Shown: positions 1-11,607 of the stretch, in pieces
Layout: each line of letters opens with the position of its first letter
How positions within the stretch are numbered: the stretch's first letter is position 1
Assembly: GCA_035578155.1 (NCBI GenBank)
Contig: JAPWDM010000001.1
Location: forward strand, 77,689,972-77,753,971
Length of the DNA stretch: 64,000 bases
Direction: 5' to 3'
Source: Brachynemurus nebulosus
Taxonomy: Eukaryota > Arthropoda > Insecta > Neuroptera > Myrmeleontidae
Notes under the pieces: generated by a model
Seen by the model: only the letters and a program-made list of their open reading frames with translations
Database searches by the model: none
What the model was told of the DNA's origin: nothing
Made by a program: the position numbers and the translations under genes

Positions 1-487
1 TGGTTTATGAATTTGTTGTAACAGGATATGAAAGTGAATGAAATATTTTCCGTAATGAATAAATTTTATTCCTAAATAAACCATATTTTCGATTTCAAAA
101 GATCGTATAGTTATCTTGGTCTGTTTACGTTTACCGGAAATGAACATATTTACTGAATGAAATAAATGTACTTACTAAGGGACATCTCACTACGTTCGTG
201 CGCTCAACTTCGCTTTCGTGGGCAATTTAATATGTAGGAACGTTTATATTAATTCTTAAGGATTTCAAAAGATGTCTCTACTAAAGACTTAAGTATTCTA
301 TACCTTCCATACTATGAAGAATATTTACAAATATTATACATATCCACTAAAAAATTATTATGTACTTTAAAATACGTTAATTTAATTCTTAAATAAAAAG
401 TACGAACTATTTTTTTTACTTTACCTACTCCATATTTTACTTTATTACTTACTAAAATAATATAATATAAATATTTATAATATAAAT

Positions 488-672
488 CAAGGCTTCTTAA
501 ACTATGGGTCGCGACCCCATTTGGGGTCGCTTAACAAAATTTCGGGGTCATAGTGAAAATTTTTTCATATGTATACCTATATATTATTACCTATAATTAA
601 GGAATAAATCATCACAAAATATTTATATATCTTTATTTGGGGTCGTGATTGAAAAAAGTTTAAGAAGCCCTG
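488..672. mobile_element. hAT-type MITE, 185 bp, with 8-bp target duplication
   Basis: The ends are inverted repeats reading CAAGGCTTCTTAAACT on the left and, reverse-complemented, CAGGGCTTCTTAAACT on the right. The sequence ATATAAAT sits directly on both sides (480-487 and 673-680), an 8-bp target duplication as expected for hAT transposons. A GGGTCGCGACCCC block lies just inside the left end. It has no coding capacity, so it is a non-autonomous element. A second copy lies at 16807-16929 in the same host intron. Confidence 0.85.
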
Positions 673-1074
673 ATATAAATAATTAAAATATACCTGTTTG
701 GCACTAAGAAAGGATTTTTGAAAATTCGTCCCCTAAGTGAGTTAAATAGGGAATGAAAATTTGTATGTAAATTCGTTATTTTTGAAGTTAATTGTATATA
801 AAATTATGTTACTATGGCTATTAAATAATATTTAATGAATCTTTAACTTTGACTGACAGACAACGCACAACCTAAACTGTTGGGTTTAGAAGGACGAAAT
901 TAAGAACAGGAGTTATGAAAATTGGCGTTTAGGCTTCTATTTATAAATAAAAGTCAGCGAATTTTTGAAATTTATTCTCTAAGGGGTTAAAACAAAATGA
1001 AAGTTGATATGAGAAATTCGTCATTTTTGAAGTTAGAAACGTGGATATTGAAAACCCCCTTGGGCATACGGCTA

Positions 1075-1076
<2 letters not shown>

Positions 1077-1162
<86 letters not shown>
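1077..1162. repeat. (TA)n microsatellite
   Basis: An uninterrupted TA dinucleotide array. YIYIYI open frames crossing it are artefacts. It lies immediately left of dispersed repeat A (1237-1800). Confidence 0.95.
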
Positions 1163-1165
<3 letters not shown>

Positions 1166-1236
1166 CTTTTTTTTGTGTATAGATTTATCAGTTATTCCTT
1201 ACTTTTCTTTAATTTCTAAAACTCACTTTCCAAAAA

Positions 1237-1800
1237 AATTACCAAAATACCCGTTTAACATAATAGTAATACAATTATTGATTAACGACATCTTGATTGA
1301 AGCAAAATATGTCATTAAATTTTCTTTTTACATACCAAGGAAGTTGCGCAAGGAAATTGAGGTTTGATAATTTTCGCTCAATGTACACCCCATTCTTAAT
1401 GTTCGTAAATTTTTTTAGATTTTTCCGAACAATTCTTCTGGTAATAAAGGCCAGGGACAACAATTTTGATAATGTTTTTTAAAACAAAAAAAAAAAAAAA
1501 AATAAATAAATAAAAAAATAAATAAAAAATAAAAAAAATAAAAGTATGTAGTTATAATATATACTACTGAATTCGCGCTTTAAAAGGCTTTCATTTGATA
1601 CCTTACTCGGTCCTCTTGGCGAAAAAATTTGTTGTTACTTTTCCGGTTATCCCCTAAAATTAACCTCCCGAATCGAAATTCAACTTTACATTTGAAATTA
1701 GGCCATCACATCCTATCTCCGTGCTAAGTTTTGAAATTGCCTGTGACACTGGGACAGACACCGAAGTGATTGCATAAGTGTTCAGTTTTGCCAATTTTGA
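1237..1800. repeat. Dispersed repeat A, copy 1
   Basis: This stretch matches 14500-14990 at roughly 80-85 percent by eye, with the sub-blocks in a different order. One block (1237-1470) starts at aattaccaaaatacccg and carries a - strand frame of about 62 codons (1275-1463). The other block (1690-1800) contains ggccatcacatcctatctcc and gattgcataagtgttcag. The - strand frame is conserved in the second copy (61 codons at 14710-14895) and includes NLKKFTNIKNGV and DIFCF. No known protein family was recognised. It probably derives from an old mobile element. Confidence 0.6.
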
Positions 1801-2239
1801 ACACTAAAACTGATTTTTATTTATATTCTATAAAATATTAATAGATAAACATACTAATAGCTAATCAGCCAATCCGGGACTGTATAGTAATCCATAAGTA
1901 ATCTTAAATTCTTCACCCTGTAGTTCCTTATCTTGCTTTTTGTTTGTTCGACCTTCCGGTTTTACGCAGCATTGTCAAAATATGACTATACAGAAATCCG
2001 TGTAACATTTTTCTATTTTGAATTTTGACTTGAAACTTTAAATACGTATATTCTCGGAACATTTATAGACCCTTTTATGAAACGAAAAGAAAAAAAATAA
2101 AACAAATTTTAACTCGCTAATAGTAGGTACCTTAAAAATTTGTTGATCACTGATTTTCAATTTTGTTTATTTTACTGGATTTTATATAATATAACAAACT
2201 AATTTTGTTATGTTTATATTTTGACTTATTTATTTTTAG

Positions 2240-2446
2240 GATTTTGATATAGCGGGTGCGTATGATCCAATGATACCGGATGCAGAGTGTGTAAGAGTTG
2301 TGTATGAAATATTGTCATCGCTACAGTTAGGAGATTTTGTAATTAAAATAAATCATAGACAGCTATTAGATGGAATGTTTGAAGCTTGTGGTGTACCATC
2401 AGAAAAGTTCCGATCAATTTGTTCTGCAGTTGATAAATTAGACAAG
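2240..2446 (+). CDS. HARS: Histidyl-tRNA synthetase, internal exon (catalytic domain)
   Basis: Encodes 69 codons beginning [19 protein letters not shown] and ending in CSAVDKLDK, matching the middle of the class II catalytic domain of eukaryotic cytosolic histidyl-tRNA synthetase. The enzyme activates histidine with ATP and charges tRNA-His. The exon is bounded by a pyrimidine-rich acceptor ending in AG at 2238-2239 and a donor GT at 2447; it starts and ends in phase 0. The next exon resumes at SPWEEV, exactly where the family protein continues after VDKLDK, so nothing is missing between them except an unusually long intron. The N-terminal exons, including motif 1, must lie left of the window. 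Confidence 0.93.
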
Positions 2447-2539
2447 GTAGAAAATAATTAATTAAAAAAAAAAAATTAATCGTCACAGTTGGATATTTAG
2501 ATTATTAATAATATAACATAAACATTTGTGAACTTTTAA

Positions 2540-2724
2540 CGAATTTTCGAATCGAAAATTCAGCTATTACAACCACTGTCATGGCGCGACTAGAGTCCGG
2601 GAGTACGATAGAAAATTTTGATGTTCTTTTTGATAGAAGATTTGTTTTGAAGTCCCTAGAAACCGAAAATGGCATTCACTAAAATTTATGTTATTAATTT
2701 ATATGTTTATATGTGTACATGTAC

Positions 2725-2811
<87 letters not shown>

Positions 2812-3110
2812 CACGATAACTCTCGAGCGAAATATCAAATTTTTACGAAATTTAGTGAAAACGTTGGAAGTTCCAAACGCTTGGATGAGTTCTTCAGCCA
2901 GATACGTCCAATGCCCGAAACCTTAAAAAATGGGTTTTTTACTAAAATTTGACAAAATTCAAGTTTTCCAAATTTTTTTACACCATTGCAAAGAACGCAA
3001 AAAATCACGTAAGATACGCTTTTCAACCATTGTTCTATATAAGTAAGTTCTCGAAAAAACTGATTTTTGAAAAAACCAAATTCGCTGTGTTAAGCAGGAT
3101 GCTGCGACGG
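2540..3110. repeat. Dispersed element (CCGCACGATAACTC family) with internal (TA)n
   Basis: Left part (2545-2720) contains aattcagctattac and gcgcgactagagtccggga. An array of TA (2726-2808) follows, then tccgcacgataactc and further sequence ending near gcaggatgctgcgacgg. The same modules recur at 28120-28620 (left module and degraded right module), 30480-31029 (right module on both arms of a palindrome) and 41440-41565 (left module, inverted). No coding function is visible. It behaves as a non-autonomous mobile element in which the TA tract is a constant part. Confidence 0.7.
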
Positions 3111-3384
3111 AAGTACATGTTAGTGTTACTACTTATATACGTACATAGTAGACTTATATTTCATATATATGTACTGTTGTGTTTTATCTAATTGGCAGCG
3201 CAACCCGTTGTCATAGTTGGGATTTGTCTTTTTCTATTGATTTATTATTTCATTTTATTCCAGTGATTCCTAAAATTTTGATGATTAAACATCTTATGAA
3301 TAGATAGTATCACCCAATATTTACATGTAGTTTTGTTTTCATAAGATACCCATAAAACATTGTTTTTCAGAACTTTGTTGAATT

Positions 3385-3861
3385 AGGGAGCATTTATACA
3401 CACGATTTTGATTGGATGAAAATCGAAATAGAAATCGTTTAACGATATTTGGTTTACACACATACGATTTCTTCTTTCGATTTAAAAAAAAGAAAATGGC
3501 GCTTACATAAAATATTAGCTTATAAGTATTCACATAACCTCTGATTTTATATGCAAAAGGTTCTTATTAAAAATTGAACAAATTTAAATGTCAAATGTCA
3601 ATGAAAAAATAAATTGCACGCACACTTATCTTTAAAATAATAATAATATGTACATGATCTTTCTTAATATTTTCAGTTTGCACCATTTTGATTTGCAAAA
3701 AATCGAACTAAAATAGGATTACAATCTATTTTTATAAAAATCGTTTTGAAATCGAAGGCAATACGATCATAATTGGATTACCGGTTTACACATCCAATTG
3801 TTATACGACTTTCGTTCGATTCGATTAACATTCGATTGAAATCGTATGTCTAAACGTAGGG
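3385..3861. mobile_element. Candidate piggyBac-type MITE with degenerate terminal repeats
   Basis: The right end, reverse-complemented, reads CCCTACGTTTAGACATACG and abuts TTAA at 3862-3865. The left end, agggagcatttatacacacg, is an imperfect match. Internal copies of cacacatacgattt and aatcgaa motifs resemble subterminal repeats. The left TTAA is not intact. No coding capacity. An alternative is a degenerate member of another TIR superfamily. Confidence 0.4.
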
Positions 3862-3944
3862 TTAAAAGATCTAAAATTTAACATATAAATAGTTAAAATT
3901 TATATAATTAGAAAGATGTTCTTAAAAATATTGCTAAAAATGCG

Positions 3945-5806
3945 TAAATGAGGATTGTATTTGTAATTAATAAAACGCTAAGTCTCTTTTATAATTAATT
4001 TATTGTTTGATGGGCTAAAAGGAATAACAAATTTAACCAAAATAAACAAATATTTACATAAGATAAAAATCAATAGGAATTTCGTTATCTTCAAAATCGA
4101 TATTTAATGATGTTTCTAAGATCTCATCAGAATCACTTTCTTCTGAACTTGAATTACCATCTATAATGAAACTATCTATGACATCCTCCATAATATTATC
4201 CTTTTCCCAATAATATTTCTCCGTTTCTATTATTCGTTTGGTAAAACCTTTCCAATTGTCTGGGGTTACTTGTGATATTGCTTCCTGAGTAATTTTTTGT
4301 AAGTTTTTTAAACTTAAATCTCCTGTTACATTATTTTCTCGGACATATCTTTTTATCTGTGCCCATGCTAATTCAATTGCATTCAAATCACACATATATG
4401 GTGGAAGACGTACAACTGTGTGACCGTGGAAATTGGGGAGATTGTCAATACGAGAAATTTTTTGTGTTGGCGAATTAGCTTTCACTAAGGTTAATAAGGT
4501 GTCTTTCCGCATGAGCATATTACATTCAACCCCCTTTTTGGTAAGAAATGCTATCATATCTTTTTTCGTTGAATATTTATTGGGTGGTTTGTCAAGTTCT
4601 TTTCCGTGATATGGAGCATTATCCATAACAATTGTTGATTTTTCTGGTAGTTTTGGCAAAACCTTGTTTATTAGCCACTTTTCAAAGTTCTCGGCGTTCA
4701 TTTGGCCATGATAGTCTCCAGAAGATGTACCAGCTTTAAATATTAAATCTGCACCTTCTAGAAACCCATTTTCACCCCCAATATGAACAATTATTAAACG
4801 ATTCGAAGCTTTTGTGGTCTTTATGACGCCATGAATGTCATCGCGTTGCCAACATTTCCCGAAAGTTAAATTTGAGTCGACCCAAGTTTCGTCTAAATAA
4901 AAAATATTACCACCAGCAGATCGTAATTCTCTTATTGTTCTAAGATAATTTGCTCGCCAATTTATTATATCAGGCCTTTCAATAAGCATTATACGTTTAT
5001 CTGATACTTTTTTCCAGTGGAATCCCATGTCAATTAATAGTTTACGTAAAACTGTTCTTTGCCAAGAAAAATTGATTTTTTCTTTCAGCACTGGTAGTAA
5101 TTTATTAATTGTTGGAACTTTTTTTTGAATTAAATAAAAATCTTCAATAGTCCTCCTTACAACATCACGGTCGAAATTATCAATTTCAGCCTTCCTTGGA
5201 TTGGGATGAGCATGATGCTTTTCTGGGGAATGAACAATTCCAAGAATTGTTGGTTCTTTATTAGTTCTATGAACAGTTCTTTCTGAAACGCCTGTATAAT
5301 TTGCTGTTCTTTTAATAAAATTTTTTATCGGAATATCTAAATGTCCAGTAGAAGCTTCTTTTTTACATATTTCCAAAACCTTATTTACGATCTAAAATTA
5401 AAAATAAATTCGTTATTTTTTATATAAACAAAATTAATAAGATATGAATGTGAACTCACTATTCGACCCTCCGTATGGATAGTTTTGCCACGGCAAAAAA
5501 ATTTGCTGCTTTTTAACTGTCCTTGAATTGTTTGGGAACTGCTGGCTTCTTCATTCATTTTTGATAAAAAAAATTATAGCATAAACACGTTACAAATATT
5601 TTATAACAAAACAAACTTATAAAAATAGTAAAGGATTAAAATTTTTGTGCATTAATTTAGTTATTATTTTTTATTTACAAATTTTAGAAAAGAAATGATT
5701 CGAAACAAAAAAATCAACTGTCAAATATGTTAGTACATATTATGTATCTAGATATTGAAGATACAATAGTATCTATAGATATGAAATTCATATTACAATC
5801 CCCTTA
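3945..5806 (-). mobile_element. Sailor-like (DD82E) IS630-Tc1-mariner transposon, approximate limits
   Basis: The limits are set by a short inverted match on either side of the transposase gene: gaggattgtattt on the left (3950-3962) and, reverse-complemented, ggggattgtaata on the right (5793-5804), each next to a TA. The terminal repeats are short and imperfect, so the ends are approximate. The element sits inside the large histidyl-tRNA synthetase intron in the opposite orientation to the host gene. Family placement rests on the transposase, described separately. Confidence 0.55.
4054..5558 (-). CDS. DD82E (Sailor-type) DDE transposase, two exons, apparently intact
   Basis: The coding sequence is read from exon 1 (5558 down to 5460, 33 codons starting MNEEASSSQTIQ) joined to exon 2 (5391 down to 4054). 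The 68-bp intron has donor GTGAGT and an acceptor ending TTTTAG; exon 1 ends in phase 0. The only initiator inside exon 2 would be a TTG codon, so the upstream ATG is the better start. The 478-residue product has an N-terminal helix-turn-helix region (GVSERTVHR) and a DDE/RNase H-fold core: D near residue 200 in YLDETWV, D near 290 in VMDNAPYH, E near 373 in NAIELAW. Exactly 82 residues separate the second D and the E, which is the published hallmark of Sailor, a family of the IS630-Tc1-mariner group. It should excise and integrate its element at TA. No internal stop or frameshift was seen. The acidic C-terminus is rich in S, D and E. Confidence 0.85.
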
Positions 5807-6237
5807 CCTCAATCACCCGACAAAATCGCTGCCATTTAAATGAAACACAACAGTAGGTACGTATATGTAGTTACGGGTCTGTGTTCAGTTGTATGTATCA
5901 TATATTATACATATGTTCAAAGTCAGTCTTTTCTAGGGTTCCGAAGAAAAATCTTGAAACTTTCATAGCTTCATGAAATTTTGCATGTACACCTTACCAA
6001 GTACATTAGAACTTCGATTAACCGTCATCGTCGGGACCGGGACTGTGACGGTTAATCGAATTAGATGAATAACAGAAATTTCTTATTAAATTTATTTTTA
6101 CTACTACTTCGGAACTTTTTAACCGAAAATTCCTTGTTATGTTAGACGTTGCGACAAGAGTATTTTTTTAAATTTATGTGGTATACAGCATATAATACAA
6201 CATAGGCGAGCGACTTACCCTTAAAAGGATGCTTAGA

Positions 6238-7235
6238 AATTGAAAAAGTGGTCACGAGCGTTCTAGTGGCTGGTTTTTTTTTAATCGATGCAGAATTTAA
6301 AATAATTAAAAAATTCAAATACTATTTTTTGATTAAACCACTGCTTCAATGTAAAAATTGATTAACGTAAATAATTTGACAAGTATTCTTATTGGCGACG
6401 TAAAGATTACGCGCGCGCTTCTGGTGATAAAATTAGAACAAATATCAAGTAAAAATATACGTATTGATAACTGACATGGAGGTGGAGCCAAAAGAACATG
6501 GGTTGACTATAGTATGCAAATAAAAATTGACTACTGTTAGTGTTTATTTATTTAAGGGGGTTCTCCCGTGTGACGGCCTGTTTTTTAAGCATTTTTGGGG
6601 AATTTTTTTTGACGACCAATGAAAAGATAGAACTTTGAGTTTTTTATCATTTATTTATTACTATTTCAAGAGTACGTAAAACAAATTTCAAGTAAAAATC
6701 TTCATTAGAACGTAAGTTGCACCACTCCGAAGACACTCGTTCGGAAAAAAGGACGCTCACTTCCTCCTCGATTTCGGCTAATTGACTTATCTAAAAAAAA
6801 ACAACATTTTAATCTGTAAGCTCATAGATAAAATCCACCAGAATTTCCATTTTGGAAAATTGCCAACTTCAATACAGCTACCCTATTATCTACCTCTCTA
6901 TGGAACTGAGAACGGACGTGAAGGGTATAGATGGCGTTATCATACGTAGTACACTTGAGGAAAACAGAGATGCCACTATCATAACTTTAAATAATTTTTG
7001 ACCTTTTCCTCTGATAATATAGATTACTGCTAGTAAAGTAATCCACTAAAATGTTGCTAACTGTATATTATTTTGATTAATTTATAAAATTTAAAACTTA
7101 TACAATAATTTATTATAAACTCATGTAGAGGAGGAACTTAACCCTAATTTTTAACAAAAAATGGCCACGAGCGTTCTAGTGGCTGTTTTTTCTTTTGATC
7201 GATTCAAAATTTAAAAAAGAATAAAATTATTAAGT
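6238..7235. repeat. Direct repeat pair (cacgagcgttctagtggctg)
   Basis: Two copies, about 6250-6320 and 7162-7235, share cacgagcgttctagtggctg followed by a T-run, atcgat and aaaatttaaaa. The pair flanks about 0.9 kb of non-coding sequence that includes a copy of the GGCGACGTAAAGATT MITE end (about 6393). It may mark two copies of one old element. Confidence 0.5.
6555..6640. repeat. Dispersed repeat with GTGTGACGGCCTG core, copy 1
   Basis: The block ggttctcccgtgtgacggcc, a T-run, ggaatttttttt and gacgaccaatga recurs almost unchanged at 46490-46575. It is a short dispersed repeat with no coding potential. Confidence 0.6.
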
Positions 7236-7313
7236 ATAAAAGAACGAAAATGTCCAAAACGATGTTGATGAAGATATTAATACTGAATTCGAAAACATTA
7301 TGGGAAAAATATA

Positions 7314-8232
7314 CAGCAATCCCCCGAAGAACACGATTAATTGGTTCCGTGTTCTTTGAAACCGTGTAGTTTGAAACCACCAAAAGATAGGCATTTTTTA
7401 TTACAAGTGTGAAAATAAAAAAATATAAAAAAAACATTCCCTTTAATTTGCAAGTTATGGGTATTCCAAACATACTGCGACTGTTAAAACCTACTTTTCG
7501 TTATCGAAAATTATCGATAACGGATTACTTATCATAAATTGGTTATAATTGTTTAATTTAAGCTCTATTAGTCCCTTTGATTTGGTTACCAATAGAATAT
7601 TTTCGAAAAAATTAGTTTTCGATACTTTTCGTAGTTACGAAAAATATCGAAAACTAATTTTTTCGAAAATATGTTATTGGTGACTAAATCAATGGAGCTA
7701 ACAGAGCCTAAAGAAACCAGTTATAACCAATCGATGATAAGTTACGTGGTATCGATAATTTTCGATGATAAAAAATCGATGATAAGTTACGTGGTATCGA
7801 TAAATAACGAAATTTTTGAAGGCTTATGCGAAGCAAATTATGGGTATTCCGAACATATTGAGACTGTCAAAACCTACTTTTCGTTATCGAAAATTATCGA
7901 TGTCGAAAATAACATTTTCAAAATTTAAATATGTAAATTTCTACATATTTTTATCGTTTCTATTATAAAATGCTCAAAAATTTTAGTAGTTTTTATTTCC
8001 AGCATTTTTCTTTTATAATGATAGATTCAATTTCCACGATTTTTATTCGTGTAAATCGAATCCACATGTGATATACATATTCGTGTACATTGAGGACTGA
8101 TGTAACTTTATATCAAATATATAATATGTACTTAAAAATCGTGTTGTTTGAGACCGTGTAATTCGGGGGAAGGGTACCCGTGTTCTTTGAGACCCGTGTT
8201 CTTCGAGTACCGTGTTCTTCAGGGGATGCCTG
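7314..8232. mobile_element. Pogo/Tigger-type fold-back MITE, 919 bp, TA target
   Basis: The terminal repeats are CAGCAATCCCCCGAAGAACA on the left and, reverse-complemented, CAGGCATCCCCTGAAGAACA on the right, each flanked by TA (7312-7313 and 8233-8234). The motif GTGTTCTTtGAgACC is repeated several times just inside both ends. The interior contains a large imperfect palindrome centred near 7635 (cgaaaactaattttttcgaa and its complement). A roughly 60-bp direct repeat also lies at 7457-7516 and 7842-7901 (cctacttttcgttatcgaaa). No transposase is encoded; the frames at 7204-7473 and 7671-7928 are by-products. Confidence 0.75.
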
Positions 8233-9498
8233 TAATAGATAGGTAATTTAAAAAAAAAAAATTAGAACAATTATAAATTAGTACAATGTTAAAGTTTTTT
8301 TTAATACCTATATATATACCTATATATCGCACTGGTGTTACAAGACTGAGACAATTTGATTTTTACAGTTTCGAGTAATTTACGTTTGAAATATTTTTAT
8401 GTTAGAAAAAAATCATTTTTTTTAAATAAAATACAGAAATTTAACCGCATCCATTTGAAATTTTATATTTAAGCTGCTAAATGATAGGACTTCACACCTG
8501 AAAAATAAAATTGATATTCATTTTAGAATTTCGAGGTGTACCGAGGTAAAATATAAAAATAAAATGTAAAATATCCCAGTCTTGTATTTTTCTATTGAAT
8601 TGAAAAGTGAAAAATCTCTATAAATATAAAGTTTAACTACAAGTTTTACCTGTACATGTCGCATTTCAGTATAAAAATTATGTATCTGTTTTATTTTTAC
8701 TTAAAGAACCTTCTAAAAATTACCGGTTAGTTTATTGGTGAAGATAATGCGATTCTATGAAGGGGAAATTTTCAATATAATTTTCAGCATTTTCGATTAA
8801 ATCACACTGTTTTCTTTTATTTCCCATGCTTTTTTTTCCATAAAACCCCAATTATTAATTTTACATAAAACAGTACCTAATATTCAAAATTGTTAATGTT
8901 GATATAAAAAACTAGAACTGGCACCAGGTCCTTTAGAAATTCTAGAATTATTTATAGTTTCAAAACCATTCCAAAGACAGTAACTTTTAAAGTAATACTC
9001 ATACATTATTTAAAAAGTTAATAAATATTAAATGTTCTCAAAAAATAACTTTAATAAAAAGATCCTCTAGCAATTCACTAATAAGGAATAATTTAGTATT
9101 GTTGTTATTGTTATTATTATAACTAAATATTTTATACTGATGACAATAAAAATGTGTATGTAATTATGGACCTGCATAGAATTTTTACAATGTACATAAA
9201 ATCAAGTCTAAACTCATTAAAGGTGAAAAACATACATTTACTGGGGTAAGTTGATATATCTCTGTATTGCATAGTCTGAAACATTATAATTGCAAAAATG
9301 CTATACTGGTTTATATCGTCATAACTTCGAAATTTCGAATTATTTCAAATATTTAAATATAGCAATACAAAATTCATTCATTTTTACATAACGTAGTGCA
9401 AATAACTCAAAACACTGAATTTGCAAATTATCCCAGTCTTGTAACAGTAGTGCGATATATAAGTTATATACCTATATATATATATGTTTTTTTTAATA

Positions 9499-9604
<106 letters not shown>

Positions 9605-9817
9605 GCTATTAACTATGCATTTAAATAAGGAACTAATTCGTAACAGGTGTTTTATTGTTTCATATATTCAGTTGTACCCCAAAGATGATAAAGTCACAAA
9701 GTGCTATTAAATTTAGGCGTGGGTTTTTACGAACGGCGTAAATTTATCGACTCCTAAATTTTTTTATTTTTAACTTTTTTAAAATTTTAACTTTAAATTA
9801 AATTAATTTTTTCTAAC

Positions 9818-9856
<39 letters not shown>

Positions 9857-9859
<3 letters not shown>

Positions 9860-10039
9860 GGTGTAAAGTAAATAAGTTTCATCCTTTTGAGAGATGGTTT
9901 ATCTCGGTGTAAAATTGCCGAAGACATAAAAATTTTTTCGGAATTCGCTATCTGAGAAAATCGCATCCCAGCCAGCTCATCGTTTAATATGAATTTCTCT
10001 GAATACGCCTCTGACCAAACTAAAATTATTCGCACCCTG
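9857..10039. mobile_element. CAGGGTG MITE, 183 bp, TA target
   Basis: It starts CAGGGTGTAAAGTAAA and ends TTCGCACCCTG, with TA on both sides; the left TA is the last unit of a (TA)n array. The left end together with the (TA)n array and the outside sequence aattaattttttctaactat recurs in inverted orientation at 13605-13735. Confidence 0.6.
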
Positions 10040-10674
10040 TATAATAAAAATTTTTTAAAAATAAAAATAATTTTTTTTTTTATTTTACGACAATATGTAA
10101 ACATCTGCCGACTTTTGAATTGATTAGGTACTGTATAGTAAAAAAAAAACCGAACATTGTTTTTCATAAATTTTGGTTAAAATATGTTTGAAATATTTTT
10201 GTGGGTTTTTATTTCACAGGACGTTATGAATATTGCAAGAACCGTAACTGTGGTATTGTTGCATTTCTTTAATTACAAATATTTAGTTGCATTACTTTAA
10301 TTACAAGTATTAATTTAATTAAAAATTACACTTGAATTTTTAAACAAACCAAAATAAAAACTTTCCTTTAACTGTCATAAAACATTGTTATTAATATTGT
10401 TGGTACACAACACAGATTAAAAAGTGAATTTTTATTCATAAGTGAGTAACTTTAGCGGAAAACTGTAACAGAGAATTCCAAACTTCGGCATTAATTATCA
10501 TTATTGTAAAATTATTTTACCAAATTTGTTCTATTATACCAACAAGCTGAAACAAAACACATTTAAATATGTAATAATTTATGTACCTGCGACACACATC
10601 AAAATAAGAGTACCAATAATAATAATAAGATACTATAAACATACATAATTATGTATGTAAGCAAATATACAGTA

Positions 10675-11607
10675 AGGTAAATGTCCCAAATTCCGACACT
10701 TTAAGGAAGAACTAAACATATTTTCCTAGAATAATTTAAAATTCGTTTCTAGGAAAAAATATTTTCCTAGAATAATTTAAAAGGCTCAAAGTCTTTTGTC
10801 AACAACCAGACCAAAATTTTTACTTTAGATAAATTATCACTTAAGAAAAATAGAAAGATAAAATACAAAAAATAAGAATTTTTGTACTACTGAAATGACA
10901 CATAATTTCGACATCTACCATAAGACTTAGCTCTAAATTCAATACCTTTGTGAACTTATTTTCGTGTTTTTAAATTCAACAGTGTCCATAATTTTGACTA
11001 TAAACGCTTTAGCTCAAATAAAAAAGAAAAAAAAAATTGATAAAGATGCATTTAACCTTTAACCGGTAAGGTGATGTCTGTGAGTCGTATACAAAAATAT
11101 TCTTTTTTGTTAACTGAACGTTTGTGTATTCTTTTATGATTTAGGGCAAATTTTACCCTGCTGGCGTAAGGGGAGTGGTCTCCAGTTTTTGGCTATCTAT
11201 GTTACCAGCCCGCGGTATGTTAATCTGTTGATGTCTCTCAGACATCACTTTACCGTGATTATTATAAAAATTCACCTTACCGGTTAAGGGTTAAGTATAA
11301 TTTATTGAAAAATTGCTTTATTTATTACACGTACATATTAGTTAATAATGTACTTTTCCAATTTCTGCTAATATAAAAATCAGTACTGTTTTGTTGTATA
11401 TTTCGCAAAATAACTAATTGATCATTAATTTTAGTACAATATTTGTTAAAAATAAATCGAAATATACAAAAGGTAGTATTACCTAATGATCATAGATATA
11501 TCTCTGATATACAAAACGAACGTTTTAAAAGCAGAATTTTTTTAAATTCTTTAAAATAATATAAAAGTTTGATTTTAAGACACTGTCTGATTTTGGGTCA
11601 TTTACCT
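10675..11607. mobile_element. GGTAAA-family TIR element, 933 bp, TA target
   Basis: The ends are AGGTAAATGTCCCAAATTCC on the left and, reverse-complemented, AGGTAAATGACCCAAAATCA on the right, each flanked by TA (10673-10674 and 11608-11609). It has no transposase gene. The terminal core AGGTAAA resembles that of the elements at 25381-25960 and 58899-59398, suggesting one superfamily of TA-inserting elements. It is interrupted by the TTAA-flanked MITE at 11056-11290. Confidence 0.7.
11056..11290. mobile_element. piggyBac-type MITE, 235 bp, nested in another MITE
   Basis: TTAA occurs on both sides (11052-11055 and 11291-11294). The inverted ends are CCTTTAACCGGTAAGGTGA and, reverse-complemented, CCCTTAACCGGTAAGGTGA. 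A second internal pair (gatgtctgtgag / ctctcagacatc) adds subterminal inverted repeats. No coding capacity. The insertion is younger than the 10675-11607 element that hosts it. Confidence 0.8.

Noticed and set aside
1041..1367. Open frames made of YIYIYI... across TA arrays (also at 2669, 9396, 20341, 26454, 30623, 59036, 62260)
   Set aside because: They are translations of (TA)n microsatellites, not genes.
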